A DNA stretch of 64,000 nt from Micromonospora sp. NBC_00421 (GCF_036017915.1 NZ_CP107929.1:1984001-2048000), one strand, 5' to 3'. Counted from the stretch's first letter, positions 25,450 through 34,915 are shown. Numbers and translations are program-made. Notes: a model not told the origin generated them from the letters alone.

Positions 25450-26991
25450 TCAGTTGCAGGTGGTCCCGTTGAGCGTGAAGGGTGCCGGGGTGGTGGGAGC
25501 GCCGCTGGCGGTGAAGCCGAAGCTGACCGCCCCGTTGGTCGGGATGTTGGCGTTCTGGCTCTCGTTGGCCACCGTGACGGCCGCGCCGGTCTGTTGGAAG
25601 ACGCCGTTCCAGTGGCCCTGGATCAGCTGGCTGCCGGGGAAGGTCCAGCCGAGCGACCAGCCGTTGACCGTCGGACCGTCGTTGTAGACGGTGATGCTGG
25701 CGTTGAAGCCGGTGCCCCAGGAGTTGGTCACCACGTACGACACCCGGCAGGTGCTCGTGAGGGTGGTCGCCGGCCGGATGTCGCCGTAGTCGTCCCGGGC
25801 GGTGGCGAAGTCCTGGAAGCCGAAGCCGGGACCGGCCGACCGGGTGGTGGTGCCGGCCGCGAGGACGGTGCCGTTGGCGTTGACCGAGTAGACCGGCCCA
25901 CCACTGTCGCCGCCCCGGGCCGACTCCGCGCCGTCGAGCTGGGTGGCCTCGACCAGGTCCTCGATGTCGTCGTAGTGGAAGTCGACCCGCAGGTTGCAGA
26001 CCGGTCCGCCGATCTCACCGGCCGAGGTGTATCCCGACTGGCAGAGCAGTTGGCCGGGGAAGACCTCGGTCCACCCGGTCACCTGGGCGCGTACCTCGTC
26101 GTTCTGCCCACCGACATAGATGTGGCTGCCCGGCGAGGAGGTGGAGACCAGCATGGTGTCGTGGTCGTCGTTGCTGGCGACCGAGTAGCCGATCAGCGTG
26201 CCGGTGTTGGTGTTCGTGTTCCAGCCGACGTGCCAGGCCTGCCCGATGGGACCGCAGTGTTCCGCGGTGAGCAGGTAGCCCACGTTGGTGCTGTGGTTGC
26301 GGACGCCGAAGCCGGCGGTGCAGGCGTAGGTGGTCAGGCCGATGCCGATCCCGCCGTCGTACGGCGCGGAGTCGTTGTACCGGGACCGCTCGACCATCCG
26401 TTCGCGCACCACCGTCCGGGTGGTGACTCCGGTCGCCGGCAGCTTCGGCTGCTTCGCGCCGGCCTTCGGGTCGACCGCGACCTCGATCCCGGAGCCGTCG
26501 GTCCGCAGCCGGACGGCGTGGGCGGCGTCGTTCGGGTCGGCCTCGACGACGGGGGCGAGCTTCGCCGCCGCCTTCTTCAACTCGCTGCGGGTGTAGGTCG
26601 CCCCGACGACCTCGACCGGTGCGGTACGGCGAGCGGTCGTCACCGCCGCCGCGACGTCACCGGGCAGGGTGCCCTTCCACCAGAGGGTGACGTGGTCGTC
26701 CACCAGCCCGATACCGGCGTAGCCGCGCGGCGCACCGGCATCGACGGCGGTGCGGACGACGTTGGCGGCGTCGACGAGCGGGGCCTGGGCGAGCATCCGG
26801 TCCCGCGTCTGCGCCGGGATCAGGTCGAGAATGGAGCGGCCGTTCTCGGGCGTCGGCGTCGTCGCCGACGGTGCGAACGGCTGGCTGGGCGCGGCGTGTG
26901 AGGGCGCCGCCAGCGGACCGACCACCACCGTGGCACCGAGCAGCACGCCGGCGACCACCACGCGGTAGGTCACATTCCGGGTTTGCGTCAT
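25450..26991 (-). CDS. Secreted trypsin-like serine protease with CBM2
   Basis: A 513-residue exported protease with a pro-region. Signal peptide about 1-33 (PLAAPSHA). A ~150-residue prodomain (with two alpha/beta repeats typical of alpha-lytic-protease-type enzymes) is followed by the S1 domain carrying the triad: His in LLTAEHCG, Asp in DDHDTMLV, Ser in RGGDSGGPV. The last ~105 residues are a CBM2-type module (CRVSYVVTNSWGTGFNASI through VSFGFTASG and a final Cys), so the protease may be held on cellulose. ATG at 26991; the region 26992-27187 upstream has no gene. Confidence 0.88.
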   Translation of the reverse strand: MTQTRNVTYRVVVAGVLLGATVVVGPLAAPSHAAPSQPFAPSATTPTPENGRSILDLIPAQTRDRMLAQAPLVDAANVVRTAVDAGAPRGYAGIGLVDDHVTLWWKGTLPGDVAAAVTTARRTAPVEVVGATYTRSELKKAAAKLAPVVEADPNDAAHAVRLRTDGSGIEVAVDPKAGAKQPKLPATGVTTRTVVRERMVERSRYNDSAPYDGGIGIGLTTYACTAGFGVRNHSTNVGYLLTAEHCGPIGQAWHVGWNTNTNTGTLIGYSVASNDDHDTMLVSTSSPGSHIYVGGQNDEVRAQVTGWTEVFPGQLLCQSGYTSAGEIGGPVCNLRVDFHYDDIEDLVEATQLDGAESARGGDSGGPVYSVNANGTVLAAGTTTRSAGPGFGFQDFATARDDYGDIRPATTLTSTCRVSYVVTNSWGTGFNASITVYNDGPTVNGWSLGWTFPGSQLIQGHWNGVFQQTGAAVTVANESQNANIPTNGAVSFGFTASGAPTTPAPFTLNGTTCN

Positions 26992-27187
26992 GGCTGTGAG
27001 TCAAGTGATCCCGGGGCGCCGAGAACAGGCAGAAGCATCGGCAAGAATCCGGCGGGACCGTCGGCGATGCTCCTGCCTGCCGCCCGCCTGTCTTCCGGCG
27101 GGCATGGGACATCTCACACGACCCGGATCGGGACGTGCGTCGACCGCCGATGGCGTGCCGGGAAGCAGGCCCCGGCTCCGATCGACC

Positions 27188-30118
27188 TCATCGGAGGCGA
27201 CCCCGTTGCGGGCCGACGAGCAGGGCGGCGACCGCCTGCGCGGTGGCCGGGTGCTCAGCCAGCAGCGCCGGCACCGCCACCCCCACCGGGCCGGCGGGCG
27301 GCGTCGACCAGTCGCCGTCGCAGCCGAGCAGCGCGGCGACCGCGTCGACCGCCACCGGATGCCCGGCGAGCAGGGTGTGCACCTGCCCCACCGGCCCGGC
27401 CCGGTGCGTCGTCGGCGCGGGTGCGGGCGCCGGCCCCAGCCAGGGCGGCACCCAGGCATCCAACTCGGGCAACGTCCCCGGGAAGGTACGCGCGGCCTCA
27501 CGGACCAGCAACGGGACCAGCTCCGGGCCGTGTTCCCGCAACGTGGTGATCAGAGTGGGCAGCCAGGGCAGCAGCACCGGGTCGGGCAGCCGGGCGAAGG
27601 CGGTGGACATCGTCTCCACCACGAACGGCGCGAGCCCCGGCACCGGTTCCAGCGCGTGCACGAAACCGGAGAGGTAGCGCGGGAAGGCCGGCACCACCAG
27701 CGGGTTGGCCAACAGTTGCCCGCAGCGCTCCCGCAGCTCGGCCAACGGCAGCAGGCCGAGCTGGTGTCGGGCCGCCCAGACCAGGGCGACCTTCGCCGGT
27801 GTCTCCGGATGCGACTGGGCCACCGCGAGCTCGAGCTGGGACCGGTCGCAGCCCAGGGAGAGCGCCAGGCTCTCCATGCTGAACAGGAAGCCCAGCATCG
27901 CCCCGACCTGCCGGACCCCGGTTTCCTCCTCGACGAACGCGGTCGGCAGCAGGGTGCAGTAGTGCGCGTAACCGGTCGTCACGAACGCCTCGCACCAGGC
28001 CGGCAGGGTCGGCGCGGTGGCCCGGTGGTGGGCCAGCAACCGGCGGATCCGCCGCAGCACCTCGGGGGCGTCGTCCACGGTGCGCTCGGTGGCCAGCAGC
28101 TCCACCGCCCGGGTGCCCAGCTCGTCGACCAACCGGGGGCTGTTCAGCAGCCGGATGGCGTCCTCCACGGCGGCGAGGGCACCGGCGGCGGTCGCGTCCG
28201 GGCCCCGGACCGATCGGCGCAGCCGCTGCTCCAGCACCTGTTCGACGGTCACCCCCTCGTAGCCCAGCTCGATCAGCGCCCGCTGGTGGCGGCCCAACGC
28301 GAGGTCCCAGCTCTCCTGGATCGACCGGTGCCCCAACCGGCGTTCACCCATGATCGGGCGGACCGCGTCGGCCGGGAGCAGGTGCCGCAGCATCCACAGC
28401 AGATCCGAGCAGCCGGTCAGCCCGGGATTGGCGTGCAGGTCCAGCAGGGCCCGCCCGATGGTGCGTTTCTCCAGGTCCAGCCCGAGCGGTTGGAGCCGGT
28501 CGAGCACGTCGCGGGCAAGCGGCGGCAGGGCGTCGTAGCCGACCTGCCCGATCCGGTCCCCGCCGAGCAGGATCTCGCAGAGCCGCCGCACGTCCCGTCG
28601 ACCCGGTACGACGTCCTTCTCGATGCAGGTCACCGCCGCGTCGGCGAAGTCGTACGGGGTCGGGCGGGCCCGGTTGCGCAATCCGGCCAGCAGGATCGAG
28701 GTTTCGAACACCGCGATCGCGTCGGCGGTGCTGGCCAGGTAGCCGTTGCGTCGGGCCAACCGGACGATGTCCACGCACCAGCCGCGCAGCTCCGCCTCGT
28801 CCAGCCCGTCCAGGTGCGGGGGCGCGGCGAGGAACCCGGTGAGCCGGTCGGCGACCGACCCGGCCGGCGCGGCGACCGGCACCGTTGCCTTGCGTCGGCC
28901 CCGGGTCTTCCCGCCCCGTTGGCCGTCGAGCCGGTAGGGCGTCAGGCCCGACCCGCCCACCGCCTTGGTCCAGGTGGCGGCGGCGATCGACACCGAACCC
29001 GGTGCCAGGCCGAACTGCGCCTCGATGGCCGAGTGGCTCGACGGGATCAGCCCGTACCGCCAGCGGGTGCCGGTGCGGGGGGTGATCTCGAAGTCCGGGG
29101 CGGGGGAGTCCAGGCCGAACTGTGCGACCCGGCTGGCGGCGTGGAACGCGCCGCACACGTAGAGACAGTCCGCCGGATCGGCCCCGGACGCGGCGAGGTG
29201 CTCCCGCATCCGGGTCCACATGTAACGTTCCCGGTCCTCGTCACGGTCGGTACGGTCCGACCCGGCGGGTCGCAGCCGCCGGAACAGGCTGCCGATCAGC
29301 ACCATAACCTGCCGGTAGGTGTCGTGGTCGGCGTCGGCGAGGGGCCGCTCGACGTACTGGTCCCACCACTCCGACCAGTGCCGCACCTTGCCGTGGTGCA
29401 GCAGGTACGCCTCCAGCTCGGCGAACCGGGGCCGCAGGTCGCCGATCTCCACGCCGACCGCGTCGCCGTGCAGCGCCGCCTGCTCACCCGCGCCCCCGGT
29501 CGACGCGGTGGCCGCCGCCGGTGCGGTGTCGTCCCCGGCCGGCGGGGCGTCGTCGCGGGGGGACCACTGGAAGACGTGGTCGGTGGACCGGTCCACCAGC
29601 ACCAGCTCCACCCCCGGCGTCTCCAATGCGTACGCGATCGCCTGGTACTCGGCGGACGCCTCGGTGACCGGCGCGACCACACTGAGCGGCCCCCACTCGG
29701 CGGGGAAGCCGTCCAGCTCGGAGGCGAACGCCTGCACCGCCACCGGTAACCGGCAGTTGCGCAACTCGTCCAGGAGGGGCTGGAGATCCTCGCAGAGTTC
29801 CAGGTAGATCACCTTGGGCTGCTTGTGCCGCAGCCGGCGTACCATCGCCAGCGCCGAGGCCGGCGAGTGGTGACAGACCGGGAAGATCTCCAACCGCTCA
29901 CCCAGCGCCCGGTCGACGTCGTCGACGATGCCGGCGAGGATGCCGGCCAGCGCGTCGGCGGAGCCGGCGAAGGTGGCCGCCGCATCGGTGAGCTGCTCCC
30001 GCAGCGCCCCGAACGGCCCGGCGACCACGCCACCCCCGGCGGCGGGGCCCGGGTCCTCGGCACCGCCCGCGCGGTGCGGATCGACCGGGGCGGTGCCGGT
30101 GGCGGTGTCGGCGGTCAT
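27188..30118 (-). CDS. DUF5682-type protein of the vWA/MoxR operon
   Basis: A 976-residue cytoplasmic protein, last gene of a five-gene operon. The ATG at 30118 overlaps the MoxR stop (ATGA), so translation is coupled; the frame stays open further upstream but that lies over the MoxR gene. An N-terminal region (about 75-330) carries FPVCHHSPASALAM (79-92) and KVIYLELCEDLQPLLDEL (102-119), then YVCGAFHA. These His/Glu positions suggest a TraB/EreA-like metal hydrolase fold (inference). The C-terminal ~500 residues are alpha-helical and repeat-like. I associate this with DUF5682 and E. coli YehM; function is not established. Confidence 0.75.
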   Translation of the reverse strand: MTADTATGTAPVDPHRAGGAEDPGPAAGGGVVAGPFGALREQLTDAAATFAGSADALAGILAGIVDDVDRALGERLEIFPVCHHSPASALAMVRRLRHKQPKVIYLELCEDLQPLLDELRNCRLPVAVQAFASELDGFPAEWGPLSVVAPVTEASAEYQAIAYALETPGVELVLVDRSTDHVFQWSPRDDAPPAGDDTAPAAATASTGGAGEQAALHGDAVGVEIGDLRPRFAELEAYLLHHGKVRHWSEWWDQYVERPLADADHDTYRQVMVLIGSLFRRLRPAGSDRTDRDEDRERYMWTRMREHLAASGADPADCLYVCGAFHAASRVAQFGLDSPAPDFEITPRTGTRWRYGLIPSSHSAIEAQFGLAPGSVSIAAATWTKAVGGSGLTPYRLDGQRGGKTRGRRKATVPVAAPAGSVADRLTGFLAAPPHLDGLDEAELRGWCVDIVRLARRNGYLASTADAIAVFETSILLAGLRNRARPTPYDFADAAVTCIEKDVVPGRRDVRRLCEILLGGDRIGQVGYDALPPLARDVLDRLQPLGLDLEKRTIGRALLDLHANPGLTGCSDLLWMLRHLLPADAVRPIMGERRLGHRSIQESWDLALGRHQRALIELGYEGVTVEQVLEQRLRRSVRGPDATAAGALAAVEDAIRLLNSPRLVDELGTRAVELLATERTVDDAPEVLRRIRRLLAHHRATAPTLPAWCEAFVTTGYAHYCTLLPTAFVEEETGVRQVGAMLGFLFSMESLALSLGCDRSQLELAVAQSHPETPAKVALVWAARHQLGLLPLAELRERCGQLLANPLVVPAFPRYLSGFVHALEPVPGLAPFVVETMSTAFARLPDPVLLPWLPTLITTLREHGPELVPLLVREAARTFPGTLPELDAWVPPWLGPAPAPAPTTHRAGPVGQVHTLLAGHPVAVDAVAALLGCDGDWSTPPAGPVGVAVPALLAEHPATAQAVAALLVGPQRGRLR

Positions 30119-31227
30119 GACAGCGAGGCGATCGCCTGGCGACCGCCGTCGAGGAAGCCCGCCCAGCCGGCGCTGTCCTGCTTGGCCCGGGGCTCCACCA
30201 CCCCGTGCAGGTACTTGTTGAGGATCGCCAGGTCCTCCGGGCTGCGCCGGGCCAGCGACCCCATCAGCGACCCGGCCAGCGTCTCCGCCCGCAGGGTACG
30301 GTCGCCGAAGAACTGGCTGTGCAGGATGGCGTCCTCCAGCACGCCGATCTGCTCGGCGGTGGACAGCGCCGACTCCAGCTTCTCGTCGTCGCTGGTCGCC
30401 GACGCGGCGGCGGCCCGCAGGTCGGCGAAGCTCTGCAGCAGGATGTCCAGCAGGGTGGGCGGCACGTCCAACTCGATGCGGTGCCGCCGCAGCAGCTCCT
30501 CGGTGCGGAACCGGACGATCTCCGCCTCGCTGCGCTTGTTGGTGACCACCGGGATCCGGACGAAGTTGAACCGCCGCTTCAACGCCGACGACAGGTCGTT
30601 GACGCCCCGGTCCCGACTGTTCGCGGTGGCGATGATGGAGAATCCGGGCTGGGCGAAGACGATGTTGTCGTCGTTCAGCTCGGGGATGGAGACGTACTTC
30701 TCCGACAGGATGGAGATCAGCGCGTCCTGCACGTCGCTGGTGGACCGGGTCAGCTCCTCGAAGCGGCCCACCACGCCCTGCTCCATCGCCGTCATGATCG
30801 GTGACGGGATCATCGACTCGCGGGACTGGCCCTTGGCGATCACCATCGAGACGTTCCACGAGTATTTGATGTGGTCCTCGGTGGTGCCGGCGGTGCCCTG
30901 CACCACCAGGGTGGAGTTGCGGCAGATCGCGGCGGACAGCAACTCGGCCAGCCAGCTCTTGCCGGTGCCGGGGTCGCCGATGAGCAGCAGGCCCCGGTCC
31001 GACGCCAGGGTCACGATGCTGCGTTCGACGAAACTGCGGTCGCCGAACCACTTCTGCGGGATCTCCCGCTCCAGCCCGTCGGCCCGTTCCGAGCCGAGGA
31101 CGAACAGCCGGACCATGCGCGGGCTCAGCCGCCAGGAGAACGGCTTCGGGCCGGTGTCGACCGACTCCAGGTAGTCGAGTTCCTCGGCGTACTTGACCTC
31201 GGCGGGGGCACGCAACATCTCGGACAT
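30115..31227 (-). CDS. MoxR-type AAA+ ATPase
   Basis: A 370-residue AAA+ ATPase. Walker A GDPGTGKS (84-91), a glycine-rich pore-like loop, sensor-1 IIATANSRDRGVND, and an arginine-finger region SSALKRRFNFVRIP are clear. MoxR ATPases remodel partner complexes together with vWA proteins, and a vWA gene lies 14 bp upstream. The ATG at 31227 has AGGAGA about 10 nt upstream and gives the usual family N-terminus; the longer reading overlaps the vWA gene. The E. coli counterpart by order and type would be YehL (inference from recall). Confidence 0.88.
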   Translation of the reverse strand: MSEMLRAPAEVKYAEELDYLESVDTGPKPFSWRLSPRMVRLFVLGSERADGLEREIPQKWFGDRSFVERSIVTLASDRGLLLIGDPGTGKSWLAELLSAAICRNSTLVVQGTAGTTEDHIKYSWNVSMVIAKGQSRESMIPSPIMTAMEQGVVGRFEELTRSTSDVQDALISILSEKYVSIPELNDDNIVFAQPGFSIIATANSRDRGVNDLSSALKRRFNFVRIPVVTNKRSEAEIVRFRTEELLRRHRIELDVPPTLLDILLQSFADLRAAAASATSDDEKLESALSTAEQIGVLEDAILHSQFFGDRTLRAETLAGSLMGSLARRSPEDLAILNKYLHGVVEPRAKQDSAGWAGFLDGGRQAIASLS

Positions 31228-31241
31228 CAGGGGTGTCTCTC

Positions 31242-32756
31242 CTAAGTGAGGAAGCTCTTGAGCTCGAAGACGAGTTTGCGGATGTGGCCGGAGAGGACCG
31301 GGGTGCCCAGGTCCTTGAGGCGCTGCCGGAACCAGGGGTTGACGCTCTGCTGGCCGGAGCTGCTTACCGAGCCGACCGGGATGAACCGCACCCCGGAGCG
31401 GTGCACCGCCTCGATGCCGTCGAACAGCGGCTGGGAGCGGTCGAACTCGTAGAAGTCCGAGATCCACACCAGCACCGTGTTGCGCGGCTCGACGATCTTC
31501 GGGCGGGCCATCGCCATCGCCACCGGCCCGTCGTTGCCGCCGCCGAGCTTGGTCCGCAGCAGCACCTCGAACGGGTCGTGCACCCACGGGGTCAGGTCCA
31601 ACGCCCTGGTGTCGTACGCGATCAGGTGCACGTCCACCTTGGGCAGGCCGGCGAAGATCGAGGCCAGGATGGTGCAGTTGACCATCGAGTCGACCATCGA
31701 GCCGGACTGGTCCACCACCACGATCAGCCGCGACGGGGTGGTCTTGCGGGCGGTCTGCCGGTAGTAGAGCCGGTCGACGTAGAGGCGTTCGTCCTCCGGG
31801 CTCCAGTTGGTGAGGTTCTGCCAGATGGTGCGGTCGAGGTCGAGGTTGCGGTACACCCGCTTCGGCGGCACCGACCTGTCGATCGTGCCGACACTTGTCT
31901 GCTCGACCTGGGTCCGCAGCACCTCGGCGACCTCGTCGACGAACCGCCGGATCAGCGCCTTGGCGTTGGCCAGCGCCACCCCGGACAGATTCGCCTTGTC
32001 CCGCAGCAGCTGCTCGATCAGCGACATGCTGGGGGTGAGCTGGCTGGCCAGTTTCGGGTCGGCCAGCACCTCCCGCAGGTGCATCCGGCGGACCAGGTCG
32101 CCCTCCAGGCCGGCGAGGGTGCCGCCCAGCCCGGTGCCACCCTGCCGACGCAGCTCACCCGGGGGGCAGCCGAGCGCCTGCTCGAACCAGCCGGCGTCGG
32201 CCTGCCAACGGGCCAGTTGACCGGCGCTGACCGGCCCTGACCCGGTGCCGAAGACGTTGAGCAGCAGCTTCGACACCAGCGCCGCCCGGCGTACCTCGGT
32301 CGTGCCGGGCCGGTGCGTCCCGATGTCGCCGTCGTCCGGGTGACCGCCCCCGGTCGTGGCGTCATCTTCGCTGGTAGCGCCACCCGCCTCCAGCACCTCG
32401 CCGGCCGGCGTGCCCGCCGTGCTCTCGCCGTCGCCACCGGCGACGCGGTCGGCGGCGTGGTCGGCGCTCCCGGCGGGGTCGGGGGCGAGCAGGCCGCGCA
32501 GTTCGTCGGCGAGCGCGGGAAAGCGCTGCACGACGGTGTCCATCGAGACGGTCGGGTCCAGCAGGGCCGCGGGCAGGCCGAGGTCGTCGACCACGGCCAC
32601 GCTCGCCGATTCCAGGGTGGGCTGCTCGTCGGGGTCGAAGAGCCGGCCCAGCAGCCGCCAGTAGAGCACCTGCCGACGGTTGGCGGCGGCCAGATCACCG
32701 GGGATCACGGCGTCGTGAGGGGGTGCGGTGTCCCCGGTCGGAGTGGGTTCGGTCAT
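31242..32756 (-). CDS. vWA-domain protein of the MoxR operon
   Basis: A 504-residue protein. The ATG at 32756 overlaps the preceding stop (ATGA). An acidic, low-complexity stretch (about 95-155) separates an N-terminal helical region from a second helical region (about 160-335). The C-terminal von Willebrand A domain (about 340-504) has an intact MIDAS: DQSGS (349-353), a Thr region and VWISDFYEF. It therefore should bind a metal-dependent ligand, probably a client presented to the MoxR ATPase. The position equivalent in E. coli would be YehP. Confidence 0.85.
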   Translation of the reverse strand: MTEPTPTGDTAPPHDAVIPGDLAAANRRQVLYWRLLGRLFDPDEQPTLESASVAVVDDLGLPAALLDPTVSMDTVVQRFPALADELRGLLAPDPAGSADHAADRVAGGDGESTAGTPAGEVLEAGGATSEDDATTGGGHPDDGDIGTHRPGTTEVRRAALVSKLLLNVFGTGSGPVSAGQLARWQADAGWFEQALGCPPGELRRQGGTGLGGTLAGLEGDLVRRMHLREVLADPKLASQLTPSMSLIEQLLRDKANLSGVALANAKALIRRFVDEVAEVLRTQVEQTSVGTIDRSVPPKRVYRNLDLDRTIWQNLTNWSPEDERLYVDRLYYRQTARKTTPSRLIVVVDQSGSMVDSMVNCTILASIFAGLPKVDVHLIAYDTRALDLTPWVHDPFEVLLRTKLGGGNDGPVAMAMARPKIVEPRNTVLVWISDFYEFDRSQPLFDGIEAVHRSGVRFIPVGSVSSSGQQSVNPWFRQRLKDLGTPVLSGHIRKLVFELKSFLT

Positions 32757-34150
32757 CGGCGCAGCAACCGTCCCGCGCGCTCGCGCAGCACGGCCACGGC
32801 GTCGCCCGCCCTGGCCTCGGCCTTCGCGACCTTCGGGTCGGTCACCCCGTCGGCCCAGTCGCCGTTGTGTGCCTCCACCGGCCGGCGTTTGACCGTGGCC
32901 CGCACCGCCAGTGGCTGCACCAGCCACCGCCCGTCGTCCCAGCGCAGCAGGCCCAGGCAGGCCGACGAGGCGGCGACCAGCGCGGGAGTGAGTGGGCCAC
33001 CCGCCGGCAACCGGTCGACGGTGACCGCGAGGCGATGCCCGTCGAGGTCGAGGGTCGTTCCGTCGTCGTGCACGGTGTAGCCCTCCAGCAGCACCGGCTC
33101 GGCGATCGCCGCCGGGTGCCGGTCCAGCGGCGGGGTGGCCGTCGCCGTCGCCGAGCCGAGCAGCACCCGGGCGGTGGCGAACGGGTCGGCGGGCTCGCCC
33201 GCCTGCGCCCGGCCGTCGACCCAGTGCAGGTCGCCGCCGTGCACCGGCAGGTCGGTGACGGTCAGCGTCCGCCGCTGCGCGATCGCAGTGAGCAGGACGG
33301 GGTACGCCGACAACAGCCGCCAGACCGCCGGCCCACCGATCGTGGCGACCTTGGCCGCGCCCACCGTCACCCGGACCAGCCGGGGCGTCGGGGCGTCGGC
33401 CGGTTCGAGGATCGCGTGCAGTTGCACCTGGACGGCGGTTTCGTGCTCATGGACGTCGACCCCGAGCGGCAACAGCCGACCGGTCACCTGTTCGGTTTCC
33501 GCCACGGTGGCCGGGGCCGGCCAGTCCTGGGCGAGCAGCATGCTCCGGGACCACAGGTCCGCCCAGCGGCGTACCGGCACCTGCGGCATGGTGGCCACCG
33601 GCAGCCCGGCCCGTAGCTCGGCGGCGAACCCGTCGAGCAGTACCGCGAGCCGGCGCGACCCCGGCTCGGCCAGCGCCGCCTCGACCGGCGTCCCGACGGC
33701 GGAGAGGAGTTCGTGGTCGACGCCGCGCCACCCGGCGAGGGCCGCCTCGTGCAGCCAGGACCGGGCGGCGGCACGGGCGGGGGAACCGTCGACCGGCCCG
33801 CCGGCCGGCGACGTCCACGCCGCCCGGTCCCGCCCGAGGGCGGTGTCACACCGGTCGAGCAGGGCGTCGTGGGTCGCCCCGAGCAGCGCGGCCCGTGCTC
33901 CGGCCAGCGCGGCCAGATGTTCCTGGCCGACCGAACCTGCGATCACCTTGCCCACCGCCTCGGCCACCCGCTCGCCCAACGGCGTGCCGGCCACCGCGCC
34001 GGCCAGTGCCGTCAACGCGGCGGCGTCCTGTTCGCCGACCCGGGCGAAGCCACCCAGCAGGGCCTCGTCGAAGCCGGCGACCACGTCGTCGGCGTCGGCC
34101 AGCCCGGTGGGGGCGTCGTCGTGCAGCTGCGCCAGCTGTGCGCCCCGCAT
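32753..34150 (-). CDS. Unknown 465-residue protein of the MoxR operon
   Basis: Not recognised with confidence. It is acidic and Ala-rich, with no signal peptide and no membrane segment. The first ~210 residues are predicted helical; the remainder mixes strands and helices (LHAILEPADAPTPRLVRVTVGAAKV; YTVHDDGTTLDLDGHRLAVTVDRLP). It sits between the SWIM-like and vWA genes and overlaps both (TGATG at its start, ATGA at its end), so it is probably made in step with them. It may correspond to the DUF5691-type member seen in similar operons (weak recall). Confidence 0.7.
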   Translation of the reverse strand: MRGAQLAQLHDDAPTGLADADDVVAGFDEALLGGFARVGEQDAAALTALAGAVAGTPLGERVAEAVGKVIAGSVGQEHLAALAGARAALLGATHDALLDRCDTALGRDRAAWTSPAGGPVDGSPARAAARSWLHEAALAGWRGVDHELLSAVGTPVEAALAEPGSRRLAVLLDGFAAELRAGLPVATMPQVPVRRWADLWSRSMLLAQDWPAPATVAETEQVTGRLLPLGVDVHEHETAVQVQLHAILEPADAPTPRLVRVTVGAAKVATIGGPAVWRLLSAYPVLLTAIAQRRTLTVTDLPVHGGDLHWVDGRAQAGEPADPFATARVLLGSATATATPPLDRHPAAIAEPVLLEGYTVHDDGTTLDLDGHRLAVTVDRLPAGGPLTPALVAASSACLGLLRWDDGRWLVQPLAVRATVKRRPVEAHNGDWADGVTDPKVAKAEARAGDAVAVLRERAGRLLRR

Positions 34151-34653
34151 CAGCGACCCGCCCCGGTGGACGGGAACCAGTGCAGCTCGGGCAGCGCGGT
34201 GGTGCTGGCCGGGAGTTCGAGGTAGGCCAGGTGGCGCAGGAACCGGCTGAACACCACAGCGGCCGGGGTCGGCTCGTGCCGGGCGTCGAGCCGGGACAGC
34301 AGCTCGACGCCGGTCTGCGTCCCGTCGCCGGCGTCCACCCGCAGGTAGCGGGCGACCCGGTCGACGCCGTACTGGAGCACGGCCTCGTCGGCGAGGGCCT
34401 CCAGGTGCTTGCAGGGCGCGCCGCGTAGCCCACCGCAGGGCCGGTTGTTGTTGGTGCTGCAATGGTAGGCGTGGGTGCCGGCGGTCACCGACGAGACGTA
34501 GACCCGTTCGATGTCGGACCCGCTGGACACCACCCCCTGCAACCGTCCGTCGGCCAGCTCGACGAAGGGCACCTTGGCCAGCTTGCGGGGCCGGGCAGGC
34601 GGCACCACCACCAGCACGCTCCGCCGCCGGGCGGCCCCGTCAGGGTCCGTCAC
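34150..34653 (-). CDS. SWIM-like zinc-finger protein, first gene of the operon
   Basis: A 167-residue protein. The GTG at 34653 is preferred because GGGAGG precedes it by 7 nt; the longer reading to 34752 lacks a good site. The zinc-binding segment is AYHCSTNNNRPCGGLRGAPCKHLEAL, with spacing Cys-x8-Cys-x8-Cys-x-His, a variant of the SWIM pattern. The N-terminal part is basic (RRRSVLVVVPPARPRKLAK). SWIM domains bind DNA or proteins. The stop overlaps the next start (TGATG). The E. coli counterpart would be YehQ. No convincing promoter was found in 34654-34842. Confidence 0.78.
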   Translation of the reverse strand: MTDPDGAARRRSVLVVVPPARPRKLAKVPFVELADGRLQGVVSSGSDIERVYVSSVTAGTHAYHCSTNNNRPCGGLRGAPCKHLEALADEAVLQYGVDRVARYLRVDAGDGTQTGVELLSRLDARHEPTPAAVVFSRFLRHLAYLELPASTTALPELHWFPSTGAGR

Positions 34654-34842
34654 CACACGTCCTCCCACCCGCCGTGACACCGGCGTCGACCAGGGTTGAT
34701 GGCGCGCGCCGGCCGGGGCCGGCGACGCCGTGACCACAAGATCATGGCCCACGGGTACGACAGTTCCGCACTGCCCTTCCCGTTCGGTCCGACACAGGAA
34801 CCGTCCGGAGGGATGGGGGTATCGACCGTCTCAACTACGAGC

Positions 34843-34873
34843 CGAACGACAGGTGCTCCCCACCGGTCGTTCG
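34843..34873 (-). terminator. Possible terminator of the exporter gene
   Basis: 8-bp perfect arms (34843-34850 with 34866-34873) with a 15-nt loop lie 43 bp past the stop of the leftward exporter gene. It would insulate the SWIM/MoxR operon downstream. Confidence 0.4.
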
Positions 34874-34915
34874 TCGCTTCCTCAGCCTCGGACACGCGGC
34901 GTTCGTTCGTACGGG

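Noticed and set aside
26990..29749. A 919-codon plus-strand open frame opposite the DUF5682 gene
   Set aside because: Same shadow effect; no domain and no ribosome site, and it would run against the tightly organised operon.
27188..31051. A single 1,287-residue protein formed by the DUF5682 frame and its upstream extension
   Set aside because: The extension covers the MoxR gene in another frame. The ATG at 30118 overlaps the MoxR stop and gives a normal start.
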